Source of the DNA: an uncultured Chlorobiaceae bacterium
GTDB taxonomy: Bacteria; Bacteroidota; Chlorobiia; Chlorobiales; Chlorobiaceae
NCBI GenBank assembly: GCA_903836465.1
Contig: CAILRB010000013.1
Span: 1 to 37,345 of the forward strand
DNA length: 37,345 nucleotides
Direction of reading: 5' to 3'
A model generated the notes under the pieces. It was given only the letters and a program-made list of their open reading frames with translations. It made no database searches and was not told where the DNA came from. The position numbers and the translations under genes are program-made. Shown piece after piece: positions 9,194-16,900 of this stretch; the first letter of the stretch is position 1; every line of letters begins with the position of its first letter.

Positions 9194-9395
9194 GGCTTGC
9201 AACCTGGAAAGTTGTCAGTAATGGTCTATTTTCGGCAAGTATTAATGGAAATTCCTCTAAATAAAGCTCGGTTGCTTCTCGTAAATTGGCTAATGCTTCT
9301 TCAATGTTTTCACCTTGTGTTGTTGTGCCGGTTTCAGGATTATAGGCAACATATCCACCTTCAACTGCGGGTGTAAGGATTGCGGTAAGTTCCAT
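9186..9395 (-). CDS. hicB: HicB-type antitoxin
   Basis: A 69-residue protein of the HicB family: MELTAILTPAVEGGYVAYNPETGTTTQGE shows the degenerate RNase-H-like fold with the E-G-G-Y-V-A-Y motif, followed by the helix NIEEALANLREATELYLEE. It is the short form without an obvious C-terminal DNA-binding helix. It overlaps hicA by 8 bases, which suggests coupled translation, and would neutralise HicA by direct binding. The pair sits at the edge of a stretch of broken toxin-antitoxin genes but is itself complete. Confidence 0.9.
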   Translation of the reverse strand: MELTAILTPAVEGGYVAYNPETGTTTQGENIEEALANLREATELYLEEFPLILAENRPLLTTFQVASHA

Positions 9396-9461
9396 GATTG
9401 ATGTGCTTAAAAGTTAACAGATGGTATATCGTCGTTAAACATAAGAAATATTCCTGCCAAC

Positions 9462-9833
9462 ATGCAGGCAGTTCATGCACTGGATGAGATAGCCAACCCA
9501 CTCAGTCAGGCTACGCTTGCCACCCTTCCGGCGAAGGGGATTCTGATACCAATCAATTCTATCCAGCTTTCAAATCCCGCATCCCTCCCTGGGAACGCCG
9601 GGCTCCAGCTCGGCATAGTGCTGTTTCCACTGGGTGAAGTCATCCGCTGTGCCGCTGGCGATTCATGTTTCCACCCTCAAAGCTCCCCAGTTTTTGATAT
9701 CCTCGATTTGATGGCTGCTGGACTTACCTCCGACGAAATTATTGAGGAGCTGCCGGATCTTGAAAAAGATGATATTCTTGCTGCACTCAAATATGCAAGC
9801 CAGAAGCTCAATCACCCTGTCATTGCAGCATGA
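9462..9833 (+). pseudogene. DUF433 antitoxin with lost N-terminus, fused to repeat-derived sequence
   Basis: Only the C-terminal half looks like a gene: from about 9684 it reads SPVFDILDLMAAGLTSDEII and then EELPDLEKDDILAALKYASQ, the typical end of DUF433 antitoxins. The usual preceding helix-turn-helix start (about 30 residues) is missing. The upstream part of the open frame is made of a TIR-gene scrap in antisense and a GC-rich palindrome, so the 123-residue frame is a chimera, not a natural protein. It overlaps the following toxin gene by 4 bases (ATGA), the normal layout for DUF433/DUF5615 pairs. Expression of a partial antitoxin cannot be ruled out. Confidence 0.72.
9561..9672. repeat. 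Composite scrap: TIR tail plus GC-rich palindrome plus TIR internal piece
   Basis: Three elements in a row. The TIR-tail core AGCTTTCAAATCCCGCA is followed at 9591-9616 by an imperfect palindrome containing GGCTCCAGCTCGGC, and then from about 9617 by a stretch (starting TGCTGTTTCCACTGGGTGAA) that is closely similar to 12379-12434 inside the TIR remnant. In the remnant the tail and internal piece are joined by TIR coding sequence; here the palindrome takes that place. Confidence 0.65.
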
Positions 9834-10045
9834 TCATCTGGGTTGATGCACATCTTTCCCCCTCGATTGCGGCGTGGATCAACCGCAATTTTTCCAGTTT
9901 TCAGGCACAGTCGGTTCGTTCTTTAGGCCTGCAACGGGCCGATGATCGAGTAATCTTTGATGCCGCCCGACAAGCCAATGTGGTTGTAATGAGTAAAGAA
10001 TACCGCCAAAATGGGTACAAAATTACTCCGCACTACATAAAATAA
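9830..10045 (+). pseudogene. DUF5615 PIN-like toxin, C-terminally truncated
   Basis: The first 57 residues (MIIWVDAHLSPSIAAWINRN, then QSVRSLGLQRADDRVIFDAA, then VVVMSKE) are a good DUF5615 start, including the N-terminal Asp and the second acidic site region. Family members continue for about 50 more residues with a conserved TKDxDF segment and a helical tail. Here the match stops at about 10000 and the frame runs into antisense sequence of the neighbouring ParE-like gene, stopping after 14 unrelated residues. The toxin has therefore lost part of its active site and is probably dead. It follows the broken DUF433 antitoxin by a 4-base overlap. Confidence 0.75.
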
Positions 10046-10252
10046 ACCGTAAGGAAAGCGGGGAAGGAGAGCGCGGCGGACATTTTGGATAACTTCGGAA
10101 TAAAGTAACGGAGCTTGCTCAAGCCGTTTTAGCTGTAATTCCAAAGCAGCCATAAATTCAGCACCAAGGCCGAGGCTCTGTAATTCGTACCACTCTTGAG
10201 CTTCACCAGTTTCACGTAACGCTCGTGCAGAGAACTTCAGACGGTACGCCAT
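9923..10252 (-). CDS. RelE/ParE-type toxin with replaced C-terminus
   Basis: A 109-residue frame. Residues 1-85 match the ParE/RelE toxin fold: YRLKFSARALRETGEAQEWY, then a helix with EFMAALELQLKRLEQAPLLY and the beta-hairpin RRALLPRFPYGLFYVVR followed by VPILAVF. Family members normally end within about 15 residues after this strand with a H-x-x-R-(D/N)-P-x-x-W type tail. Here the sequence instead runs antisense through the DUF5615 gene for about 25 residues. The junction is near 9998-10001. The toxin may be weakened or inactive. Its start overlaps the 3' end of the antitoxin gene by 16 bases, the usual order antitoxin-toxin. Confidence 0.75.
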   Translation of the reverse strand: MAYRLKFSARALRETGEAQEWYELQSLGLGAEFMAALELQLKRLEQAPLLYSEVIQNVRRALLPRFPYGLFYVVRSNFVPILAVFFTHYNHIGLSGGIKDYSIIGPLQA

Positions 10253-10470
10253 GAGCCCTTTTTAAGGTGTGATTTCACTTGATCCCAGGAGTAGCCAGCT
10301 TCAGGGTTTGCTTCGAACTCCGCAAGGCGTGTTTCAAGCTCAGCCTTGAGCGCAGGCGAAATCTCCACGGCTTCAGGCAGTGCTGCAACGCTATCCCAGA
10401 TAAGCTCAACGAGACGAATGCGTTCCTGCACTGGAAGTTCAAGAATATCGGCAATAGAAATTGTGCTCAT
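10237..10470 (-). CDS. Addiction-module antitoxin (ParD-like, Unstab_antitox family)
   Basis: A 77-residue protein, MSTISIADILELPVQERIRL onward, of the small addiction-module family with the pattern E-R-(I/L)-x-L-V-E-x-I-W-D-S-(V/I) and a C-terminal W-x-x-V-K-x-x-L/ rich helix (YSWDQVKSHLKKG). The open frame continues upstream to 10626, but the ATG at 10470 gives the normal family length and start. It would bind and neutralise the ParE-like toxin encoded immediately downstream. It appears intact, unlike its partner. Confidence 0.88.
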   Translation of the reverse strand: MSTISIADILELPVQERIRLVELIWDSVAALPEAVEISPALKAELETRLAEFEANPEAGYSWDQVKSHLKKGSWRTV

Positions 10471-10654
10471 GTTGGATAAGGTGTTCTTCTTCTTGTTTAA
10501 CACTTGCGAGGTTAACTGACCCCGAAAAGTACGAAAAATGTACAGATAATTTGGCCAAACATAAAAAACAGTGCCACCATAGGAAATGTCAGGCCTGACG
10601 GCATATAGTCGTCTGCTTTCACTCAATGAACTTTTTCGTTTTCACTACAATTAC

Positions 10655-11104
10655 CACGACAACCTCAGCTCCGGCAATCCCTCCACAGTCTGCACGCTCA
10701 CGCTGATAACGCTCAGCAGTAGGTCAAGAATGTAGCGGGGGTTGCAGACCTCTTTGGCCCAGTCGTTGGGGTTGTTGGTGATGCTGCTCTCTTTGTGGGT
10801 GGTGATTTGGTAGCGTTCATGATCCATTCGATGGCGCTTTTGCCGTTGACGTTGTATTCCCAGGCTTTGGCGGGGATGTTCTGGATGGTGATGGCGCTAT
10901 TGTATTCCTTCTCTCCTTTTTTTGGGAAGCGCATTTTTTCGACGGTGAAGTGGCCAGTTTCAGCGCCGGTGACCTCCTGGGAGGGTGGGACGGTTTCGTA
11001 GTCGAGGTGGAGGTTGGCGAGTTCCCTGCCAGCGTTGCTGAAGCTCCAGAAGTGGCGGGGCTCTTCGACGAGGGGGATGCGGGGGAGCATCTTTTTCAGG
11101 TCGT
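10655..11104 (-). pseudogene. 3'-end fragment of a type ISP restriction-modification gene (second copy)
   Basis: This region is a diverged copy, nearly full length, of the last 450-470 bases of the type ISP gene at 13969-18852. Both encode LKKMLPRIPLVEE, RHFWSFS, GRELANLHL, YETVPPSQEVT and HFTVEKMRFPKKG in the same order. The copy carries a one-base deletion after the EWIM codons, so the frame shifts; reading the other frame recovers TTHKESSITNNPNDWAKEV and NPRYILDLLLSV. A small deletion near 10905 removes a few more codons. The match stops abruptly at about 11104. It cannot encode a working enzyme and is most likely the relic of a second copy or a recombination footprint. Confidence 0.85.
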
Positions 11105-11130
11105 TGTTGTTATTGATTATGGCACTTGGG

Positions 11131-11697
11131 TCAGGACACAGCTATTTTTTTGATTTCCTCTTTATCGATATCAACAGGCAATCCCACACGCATAAAATAA
11201 CGTGCAAACGCCTGAGACAAATGTTCTCGATATGGAGGCAGCAGCCTGAGTCTGTGAGCCTGCGTGATGGTAAATGCCTTTAGGTAATCTTTTGGAAGGG
11301 TGTATATCCGATGGAAATCCACTACGGAATAATCGATCTCAATCTCACTGGATGTATATCGGTTCAGTAAATGGTATGCTGGTTCCTTGCCTTGCCGAAG
11401 ACTCTCTTTCCCGTTTTTGCTTTTGAAGTATTCACTGGTTTTCATGATTTCGGTCAGAGGCCAATAAGGACAGAGCACCACAGTGTCCAATTTTTCATTG
11501 ACAAGGTCGCAAGCTTGAGAGAGTACCACCAAGTTTCCAGTCTTGATATCGACAGGTTCCTCTGCGGTAGCTTCATTTTCAAGAATTGCTTTGTACATCG
11601 AAGCGTTTGGAAACGGAATCGGGCACTGCATCAAGAGGTCTCCTTGCGTAAGATCACTTGAATATGACATCCTGGAATACCACGCAAAGTCGCTCAT
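11131..11697 (-). CDS. Uncharacterised protein with VLSQACDL motif
   Basis: A 188-residue protein, MSDFAWYSRMSYSSDLTQGD onward. Notable segments are LTQGDLLMQCPIPFP near the N-terminus and NLVVLSQACDLVNEKLDTVV (about 55-74); the S-Q-x-C-D-L motif recurs in uncharacterised proteins that I remember only loosely from accessory regions. No membrane segment is seen and the C-terminus is helical and charged. Its ATG follows the TGA of the upstream ORF with no gap (TGAATG), so the two are probably one translational unit. Its 3' end lies 27 bases from the ISP fragment. I do not assign a function. Confidence 0.72.
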   Translation of the reverse strand: MSDFAWYSRMSYSSDLTQGDLLMQCPIPFPNASMYKAILENEATAEEPVDIKTGNLVVLSQACDLVNEKLDTVVLCPYWPLTEIMKTSEYFKSKNGKESLRQGKEPAYHLLNRYTSSEIEIDYSVVDFHRIYTLPKDYLKAFTITQAHRLRLLPPYREHLSQAFARYFMRVGLPVDIDKEEIKKIAVS

Positions 11698-12072
11698 TCA
11701 GATGAATCCATTGTTATCCTCAACAGGCTCAAACCGAATGGGTTGTGAAAGTCGAATGTTCACCGACATTTTTCGAAGAATTGGAAGGTCGAGTTCAGCT
11801 TGTACCGATCGATTGACCGCTTCAGTCGGGCTGGAATGGAGTGGTCGGTTCAACTTTTCGCAACCAGAAGTGTCCCCCTTGCCAGTGCTCATTGACTTTG
11901 TCATTGTGCAAACAGATTTACCTTTTTTGTTGCTGCTCTTTGCCTTCAGCATTGAAAAGGCATTGTCTCGGGTTGGCTTTTGGATGGTTTGCATATTCAT
12001 GGTCTCAATAAATTTCACGACAAGGCTACGCTTGTCTACCTCACTAAACTCTACCGACAGCAAAGTAATCAA
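11698..12072 (-). CDS. Small hypothetical protein coupled to the VLSQACDL gene
   Basis: An open frame of up to 124 residues whose stop touches the start of the next gene. The frame begins at a TTG (12072); the first in-frame ATG is at 12000 (MNMQTIQKPTRDNAF), giving 100 residues, and neither start has a convincing ribosome-binding site. The product is polar, Lys/Ser/Thr rich, with no motif I can name. A short upstream reading frame (ATG near 12117, with an AAGGAA ahead of it) ends just before this one, so a frameshifted longer gene is also possible. Coupling by TGAATG to the downstream gene suggests a shared role. Confidence 0.45.
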   Translation of the reverse strand: MITLLSVEFSEVDKRSLVVKFIETMNMQTIQKPTRDNAFSMLKAKSSNKKGKSVCTMTKSMSTGKGDTSGCEKLNRPLHSSPTEAVNRSVQAELDLPILRKMSVNIRLSQPIRFEPVEDNNGFI

Positions 12073-12200
12073 TATTCATTTGCTCAAAAAACTCTTTTTT
12101 ATACCGAAGCCAATGCCGTTAATCATAAAAAGTAGTTCCTTCAGATAAAATCCGGTCTTATAAAATAGTTGACCTATTGCTGACGTTAGTAGTATAGGCA

Positions 12201-12255
12201 TTTATCCTGCTTTCAAATCCCGCATCCCAGGGAACGCCGAGCTCCAGCTCGGCAT
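12201..12255. repeat. TIR-tail scrap plus GC-rich palindrome
   Basis: The TIR-tail core (TGCTTTCAAATCCCGCA) is followed by a perfect 18-base palindrome-like element at 12236-12253, GCCGAGCTCCAGCTCGGC, preceded by GGGAAC. The same palindrome, with one change, follows the same core at 9591-9616. The surrounding 12073-12324 holds no credible gene; the short minus-strand frame at 12158-12391 is made of this repeat and shifted TIR sequence. Confidence 0.75.
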
Positions 12256-12324
12256 AAAACAAGTGCATTGTGATAAAGGCGGTTATTAGTGAGCAGCTCT
12301 CACAACTGTAAGTAATGACAGATT

Positions 12325-12713
12325 TTAGCCAGCTTTCAAATCCCGCAAGAGGCGGTCGAATGCTGACTGGTAGGCATCGTGCTGTTTCCATTGGGTGAAG
12401 TTGCCGATGTGCCGCTGACGTTTCACGTTTCCTGCCCAGCCGGTTGTACTTTCCATTATAGCATCATCAATTCGTACAGGGAAAAAAACTGGCTTTTTTA
12501 CGCTCTCTTTCAAGGTCGAAGGAGTGTTCAACTTCATGCTCAACCCAGTTGCTTTGTACTGAGTGTTCTGGCAGAATCAAAAGAAGCTTGTCATGATGGC
12601 GGATTGAGTCATTAATGGTTTGACGTATTTTATCGTCGATTTTCATGTCATCCGGGGCAAACCAGCAGTGAGCTTTTATTGCTGTCAGGGCAGTTGTGAT
12701 AAAAAAATCTTGT
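12325..12713 (-). pseudogene. TIR-domain protein remnant, truncated and frameshifted
   Basis: Read on the minus strand from about 12713, one frame gives HCWFAPDDMKIDDKIRQTIN, then SIRHHDKLLLILPEHSVQSN and WVEHEVEHSFDLERERKK. A shift of one base within the A-run near 12495 then leads to PVFFPVRIDDAIMES and IGNFTQWKQHDAYQSAFDRL, ending LRDLKAG. This is the C-terminal three quarters of a bacterial TIR domain, including the WFAP and the S-x-x-S-x-W-V-x-x-E-V region with the presumed catalytic Glu. The N-terminal strand and loop are missing, a stop lies just upstream, and the frame is broken, so it is not a working gene. Intact relatives are NAD-cleaving immune effectors or sensors. Confidence 0.8.
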
Positions 12714-12804
12714 TTTTATTGACGTTTTTTTGTTTAAAATAGTGATATTTAATTCTGTAAAAAGTCACAATCTGCCCTTTGTATATTCGAGGAAGATACA
12801 CGGT

Positions 12805-13347
12805 ATGGATAAAAAAAGCGAATACAAACAATCAGAAAATTCAAGCTGTTCAATAAGCAAAATCGACCTGATTTTTCAGGAATGTGAGAAAGCATTCCGT
12901 GAAGAGACAAGAAGAGAAGAGTGCCTGACAGATAAAGCTGAAAAATATGTAGTAGCGATAGCATCAATTATTGGATTCAAGATAATAGACCTTGACTCGC
13001 TGAATTTTTCAGGTTTAACTTCCGAATCATTAAGGAGTTGGCTTGCTGTTGCATCCTTCGTTGTTCTTGGAATAGCTTTGGCTTATGCGCTAAAAAGCAG
13101 GCAAGTGTGGAATTTTCTATCTTATCCTCGAAAAAAAAGCGGCACAATAATAGACGCATTAAAATCGAATATGATTGATGACGATACGGCCATGATAAAA
13201 ATGGCTAAAACGTATGAGGAAATAAGGGAACATAATGCGCTCATAAATGACGAGCGAGCTATTCTGCTTTCTCACAGTGGCGTTTTGATTGTTTTTGGCT
13301 TTATTTTTGCGGTTACGGGCCATTTAGTTCAAAAGTTTTGTTTATGA
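12805..13347 (+). CDS. Small membrane protein, three predicted transmembrane segments
   Basis: A 180-residue protein starting MDKKSEYKQSENSS, chosen over the upstream start at 12730 because GAGGAAG lies about 9 bases before this ATG. A soluble N-terminal helix rich in Glu, Arg and Lys (IFQECEKAFREETRREE) precedes a hydrophobic segment at about 48-64. The second (about 82-101, WLAVASFVVLGIALAYAL) and third (about 157-176, LLSHSGVLIVFGFIFAVTG) segments are stronger. Helix-membrane layouts like this occur in SLATT-type and cyclic-nucleotide-controlled membrane effectors of phage-defence systems, but I see no motif that proves it. Its stop overlaps the next start (ATGA), so the two genes form a unit. 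Confidence 0.72.
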   Translation: MDKKSEYKQSENSSCSISKIDLIFQECEKAFREETRREECLTDKAEKYVVAIASIIGFKIIDLDSLNFSGLTSESLRSWLAVASFVVLGIALAYALKSRQVWNFLSYPRKKSGTIIDALKSNMIDDDTAMIKMAKTYEEIREHNALINDERAILLSHSGVLIVFGFIFAVTGHLVQKFCL

Positions 13348-13853
13348 CAGATTGGGATATTGATCCAATAACAGGAGGGTTGGGCTCTCACAGAGTCGGC
13401 CCCAAGGTACTGGCCATTCCTCTCTCTGAGCCGGTTATGGATGAGGAGGTAGATTTTGATATCCATACAATTTCTGGAGGAAAAGGGGCCCTCAGAAGTC
13501 CAAATAGAAAAAAAGTTACCTGTATAAGAGGGAAAAAAGCGCCGATGTTTAATCGCATTCCACACGACAAGGTGGACTTGGACAAGAATACCGATCTGCG
13601 GGTCTGGAGCCGCTCTCGAAAATTGGCGGTATCCATTCCAAGAAAAAAACGGATAAGTGGCTCTAAAAACCGTTTAAAATCAGGAATTCAACCCAAGAAA
13701 ACCTCAAAAAAACGGATTATTACACGCTCTCAACAACAAGTCAACCAGCAATACATACTGAAACAAGACTGTAATGCGCAGGTCATCCGTTTACAGTCTG
13801 GCCTTTGCATAACCAAACAAATTCTTATGGCGCGCTTTATCAAAAGGTATTAA
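13344..13853 (+). CDS. Very basic hypothetical protein, partner of the membrane protein
   Basis: A 169-residue protein starting MTDWDIDPITGGLGSHRVGP, with the ATG sharing ATGA with the stop of the membrane-protein gene, a sign of translational coupling. The first 60 residues are mixed and Gly/Pro rich. The middle and C-terminal parts are strongly basic (NRKKVTCIRGKKAP, SIPRKKRISGSKNRLKSG, KKTSKKRIITRSQQQ), which suggests nucleic-acid or membrane-phosphate contact. No catalytic motif is recognised. It ends 116 bases from the convergent type ISP gene. I do not know the family. Confidence 0.6.
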   Translation: MTDWDIDPITGGLGSHRVGPKVLAIPLSEPVMDEEVDFDIHTISGGKGALRSPNRKKVTCIRGKKAPMFNRIPHDKVDLDKNTDLRVWSRSRKLAVSIPRKKRISGSKNRLKSGIQPKKTSKKRIITRSQQQVNQQYILKQDCNAQVIRLQSGLCITKQILMARFIKRY

Positions 13854-13968
13854 AAGCAAAGCAAAAAATTAATTTCGGGTTATTTTTCTTGATATCTTCC
13901 ATTTATTTCCTCGCTGATGTGGATACTATCTGGTATTCAAATGCCCTGATGTTTGATTCTCTGATAAT

Positions 13969-16900
13969 TCACTCAAACTTCAACTTCGGCAACCCCTCCA
14001 CAATCTCCACGCTCTTCACACTCACGTTGATCACACTCAGCAACAGGTCAAGAATGTAGCGGGGGTTGCCGACCTCTTTGGCCCAGTCGTTGGGGTTGTT
14101 GGTGATGGTGCTCTCTTTGTGGGTGGTGAGTTGGTAGCGTTCCATGATCCATTCGATGGCGCTTTTGCCGTTGACGGTGTAGTCCCAGGCTTTGGCGGGG
14201 ATGTTCTGGATGGTGATGGCGCTGTTGTAGATGATGGTGTCTTTTTGGCCTTTTTTGGGGAAGCGCATTTTTTCGACGGTGAAGTGGCCGGTTTCGGCGC
14301 CGGTGACGGTGACCTCCTGGGAGGGTGGGACGGTTTCGTAGTTGAGGTGGAGGTTGGCGAGTTCGCGGCCTGCTTTGCTGAAGCTCCAGAAGTGGCGGGA
14401 TTCTTCGACGAGGGGGATGCGGGGGAGCATCTTTTTCAGGTCGCTCTGGAAACAGGTGCGGTATTCGGGGCTGTGGAGGATGCCGTAGACGTAGTAGAAG
14501 ATATCCTCTTTGGTGACACGGCTGCCGTACATTTTTTGTGCGCGTTCGAGGATGAAGTCTGAGAGGCCGTCGCGGCGGATCTGCTCGATTTCTGTGGCTG
14601 CGTCAAAGAGTGTCGGGCTGGATTTCTGGCGCTCTTCGTAGTAGTAGAGGGGGAAGCATTGTCCGTTAAATTGAAGCTGTAGATCAGGTATACAATCAAC
14701 AATAAGTGTGGAAAAATCCTTGCTTCCCCCAACTCCTGAAACACAAATCACCAGATTTTTGGTATTTGGAGAAGGAAACAGTTTTGGAAGTTGATAGATC
14801 ATGTCGTTTAACTCTTTCGAGAAATAAACGTTCTGTTTGAAAAATGGCCTGTACATGCCTTTCAAAACACAATCATTGCTGAAAATGATTGCTTTATTGC
14901 GTTCAAGGTCATTTTTTAATCCCCGATTCCAGGTAACTCTGGTTGAATCAAATTCAACAAAATCTTCAACTTGCAAGGATGGCTCTGTTTTCCTTTTGTC
15001 AAAAAATGCCAAGCGTTGCTGGTTATAAAAGTCGATTATGATTTGAATGTTTTTGACCAGTTCTCTCTTCGATGAGTTGTAGCACCATGCATCACGGGCT
15101 GAAGCAAGACCTCGGCTGTAAAATTGATTAAAAACGGTTGAGTTTTTCTTGTCATCCTTATCTCCAATCGGAATAAAGGTCTCAAACAAATTATTGCGCT
15201 GGTTCAGCCAATCTCCATGTTCATTGGGCTGCAGGGTCTGCCAGGGCATCTCGGGATTGCCGACGGAACGGTATTTGTTGATAATCGCGAGCTTCTCCTC
15301 CCGGTTGAGATAGTCGCCGATATCGACATAGTGGATGGTGGCTTTGGCGGCGAGCTTGCCGGGATTCTTCACCAGCAGGGTAATGGCTATGGGTGTACGG
15401 GAGCCAGAACCAAAGATCTTGCCGCCCTCTTTTCTGGAAAGTTCGCCACTGGTGCGCTGGTTGCCTCTGAGGTTGAAAACCCAGATGCTGGAAAACTCTT
15501 TTTGCAGGCATTGGCGCAAGCCGTCGGTGCTGTTGCCATCAAGCCATGCGCCGTTTGAAACAAAGGCGATGATACCGCCATTTTCCGGGTCAAGCCGGTC
15601 GGTTGACCAGCGGAAAGCCTTGATGTAGGAGTCGTAGAGCGAGTTTTTGTTGGTGGCATCGGTTGCGGCGGCATAGGTGGCCGCAATCCGCCCATCAAGC
15701 TTCGTATAGCTCTGGTTCTGCGCATTGTCGTTGGCAGATTTCTGGCCGACAGAATAGGGCGGGTTGCCGATAATGACGCGCAACGGTGTCTTCTTCTGCG
15801 CAGATACCCGCTCGGAATTCTGCGGGAACATCTCGGAAAAGAGCACAGCGCTGGCATCGGTTTCCCCGAGCTGAAAGGTGTCGGTGAGGCAAATTCCGTC
15901 GAAGGCTCTGTAGGGTGTGGCATCACCCATCATGTCGTGAAAGGCGTTCTCAATGTTGACTGCGGCGATGTAGTAGGCGAGCAGCACAATTTCGTTGGCG
16001 TGTATCTCCTTCTGGTACTTGTGTTCAAGCTCCCTCTGCCCGATGAGACCGCTTTGCAGCAGACGGGTGATGAAGGTGCCGGTGCCGGTGAAGGGGTCGA
16101 GAATGTGGACGTTTTCATCGGCGAGAGTGCGGCCAAACTCCTTTTTGAGCAGGTCATTGACGGAGTGGATAATGAAGTCAACCACCTCTACAGGCGTGTA
16201 GACAATGCCGAGCTTTTCGACCATGCCGGGGAAGGCGGTTTTGAAGAACTTGTCGTACAGCTCAATGATGATACGCTGTTTGCCTGCGGCGTTGTCGATG
16301 TCGGCAGCCCGCATTCTCACGGACTCATAAAACTTTTGCAGGGTATCGAAATCTTCCTGAATGGTCTGCGCTTCGAGCAGGTCGAGCATCTTCTGCATCG
16401 AGACAGAGATGGGGTTGTTCTGCACGAAGGAGTAGCCTTTGAAGAGCGCCTCAAAAACCGGTTTGGTGATAACGTGCTGCGAGAGCATTTCAACGGCCTC
16501 CTGCTCGGTGATGGAGGGGTTGATGTTCTGACGCAGGCCGCCGAGAAACTCCTGAAAAGCTCTCTTGTGCTCCCCGTCAGCCTTGATGAGGCGGTTGATT
16601 CTTTCGGCCTGCCGCTGTGCAATCTCCGCAACATTCTTCGCCCACTGCTCCCAGTAGCGCCGGTCGCCAACCTTCTGCACCAGGCGGGCAAAGAAGACGC
16701 TTTGCAATTGCTGGAACTGCATGGCCATTTGTTCCCGCATAAGTTCTGCAGAAGTGCGGTAGATGTTTGAGCCTGGGTGAGCATTGACAAGATCTTCAGA
16801 TGCGCCATCCCCATAACTTCCTGCATCGGGTCGGCCAACCAGAATCTGTTCTGGCCGATGTTTGTTCAGCTCAATCTTGTTGACGGTGGCGTTGAACCGG

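Noticed and set aside
8927-12347. Repeated AGCTTTCAAATCCCGCA cores considered as CRISPR repeats or integron attC sites
   Set aside because: Spacing is irregular (hundreds to thousands of bases), there are no spacers, no cas or integrase gene, and each core matches the 3' end of a TIR gene.
12158-12391. 77-residue minus-strand open frame
   Set aside because: It is assembled from the TIR-tail scrap, the palindrome and a shifted frame of the TIR remnant, with no family resemblance of its own.
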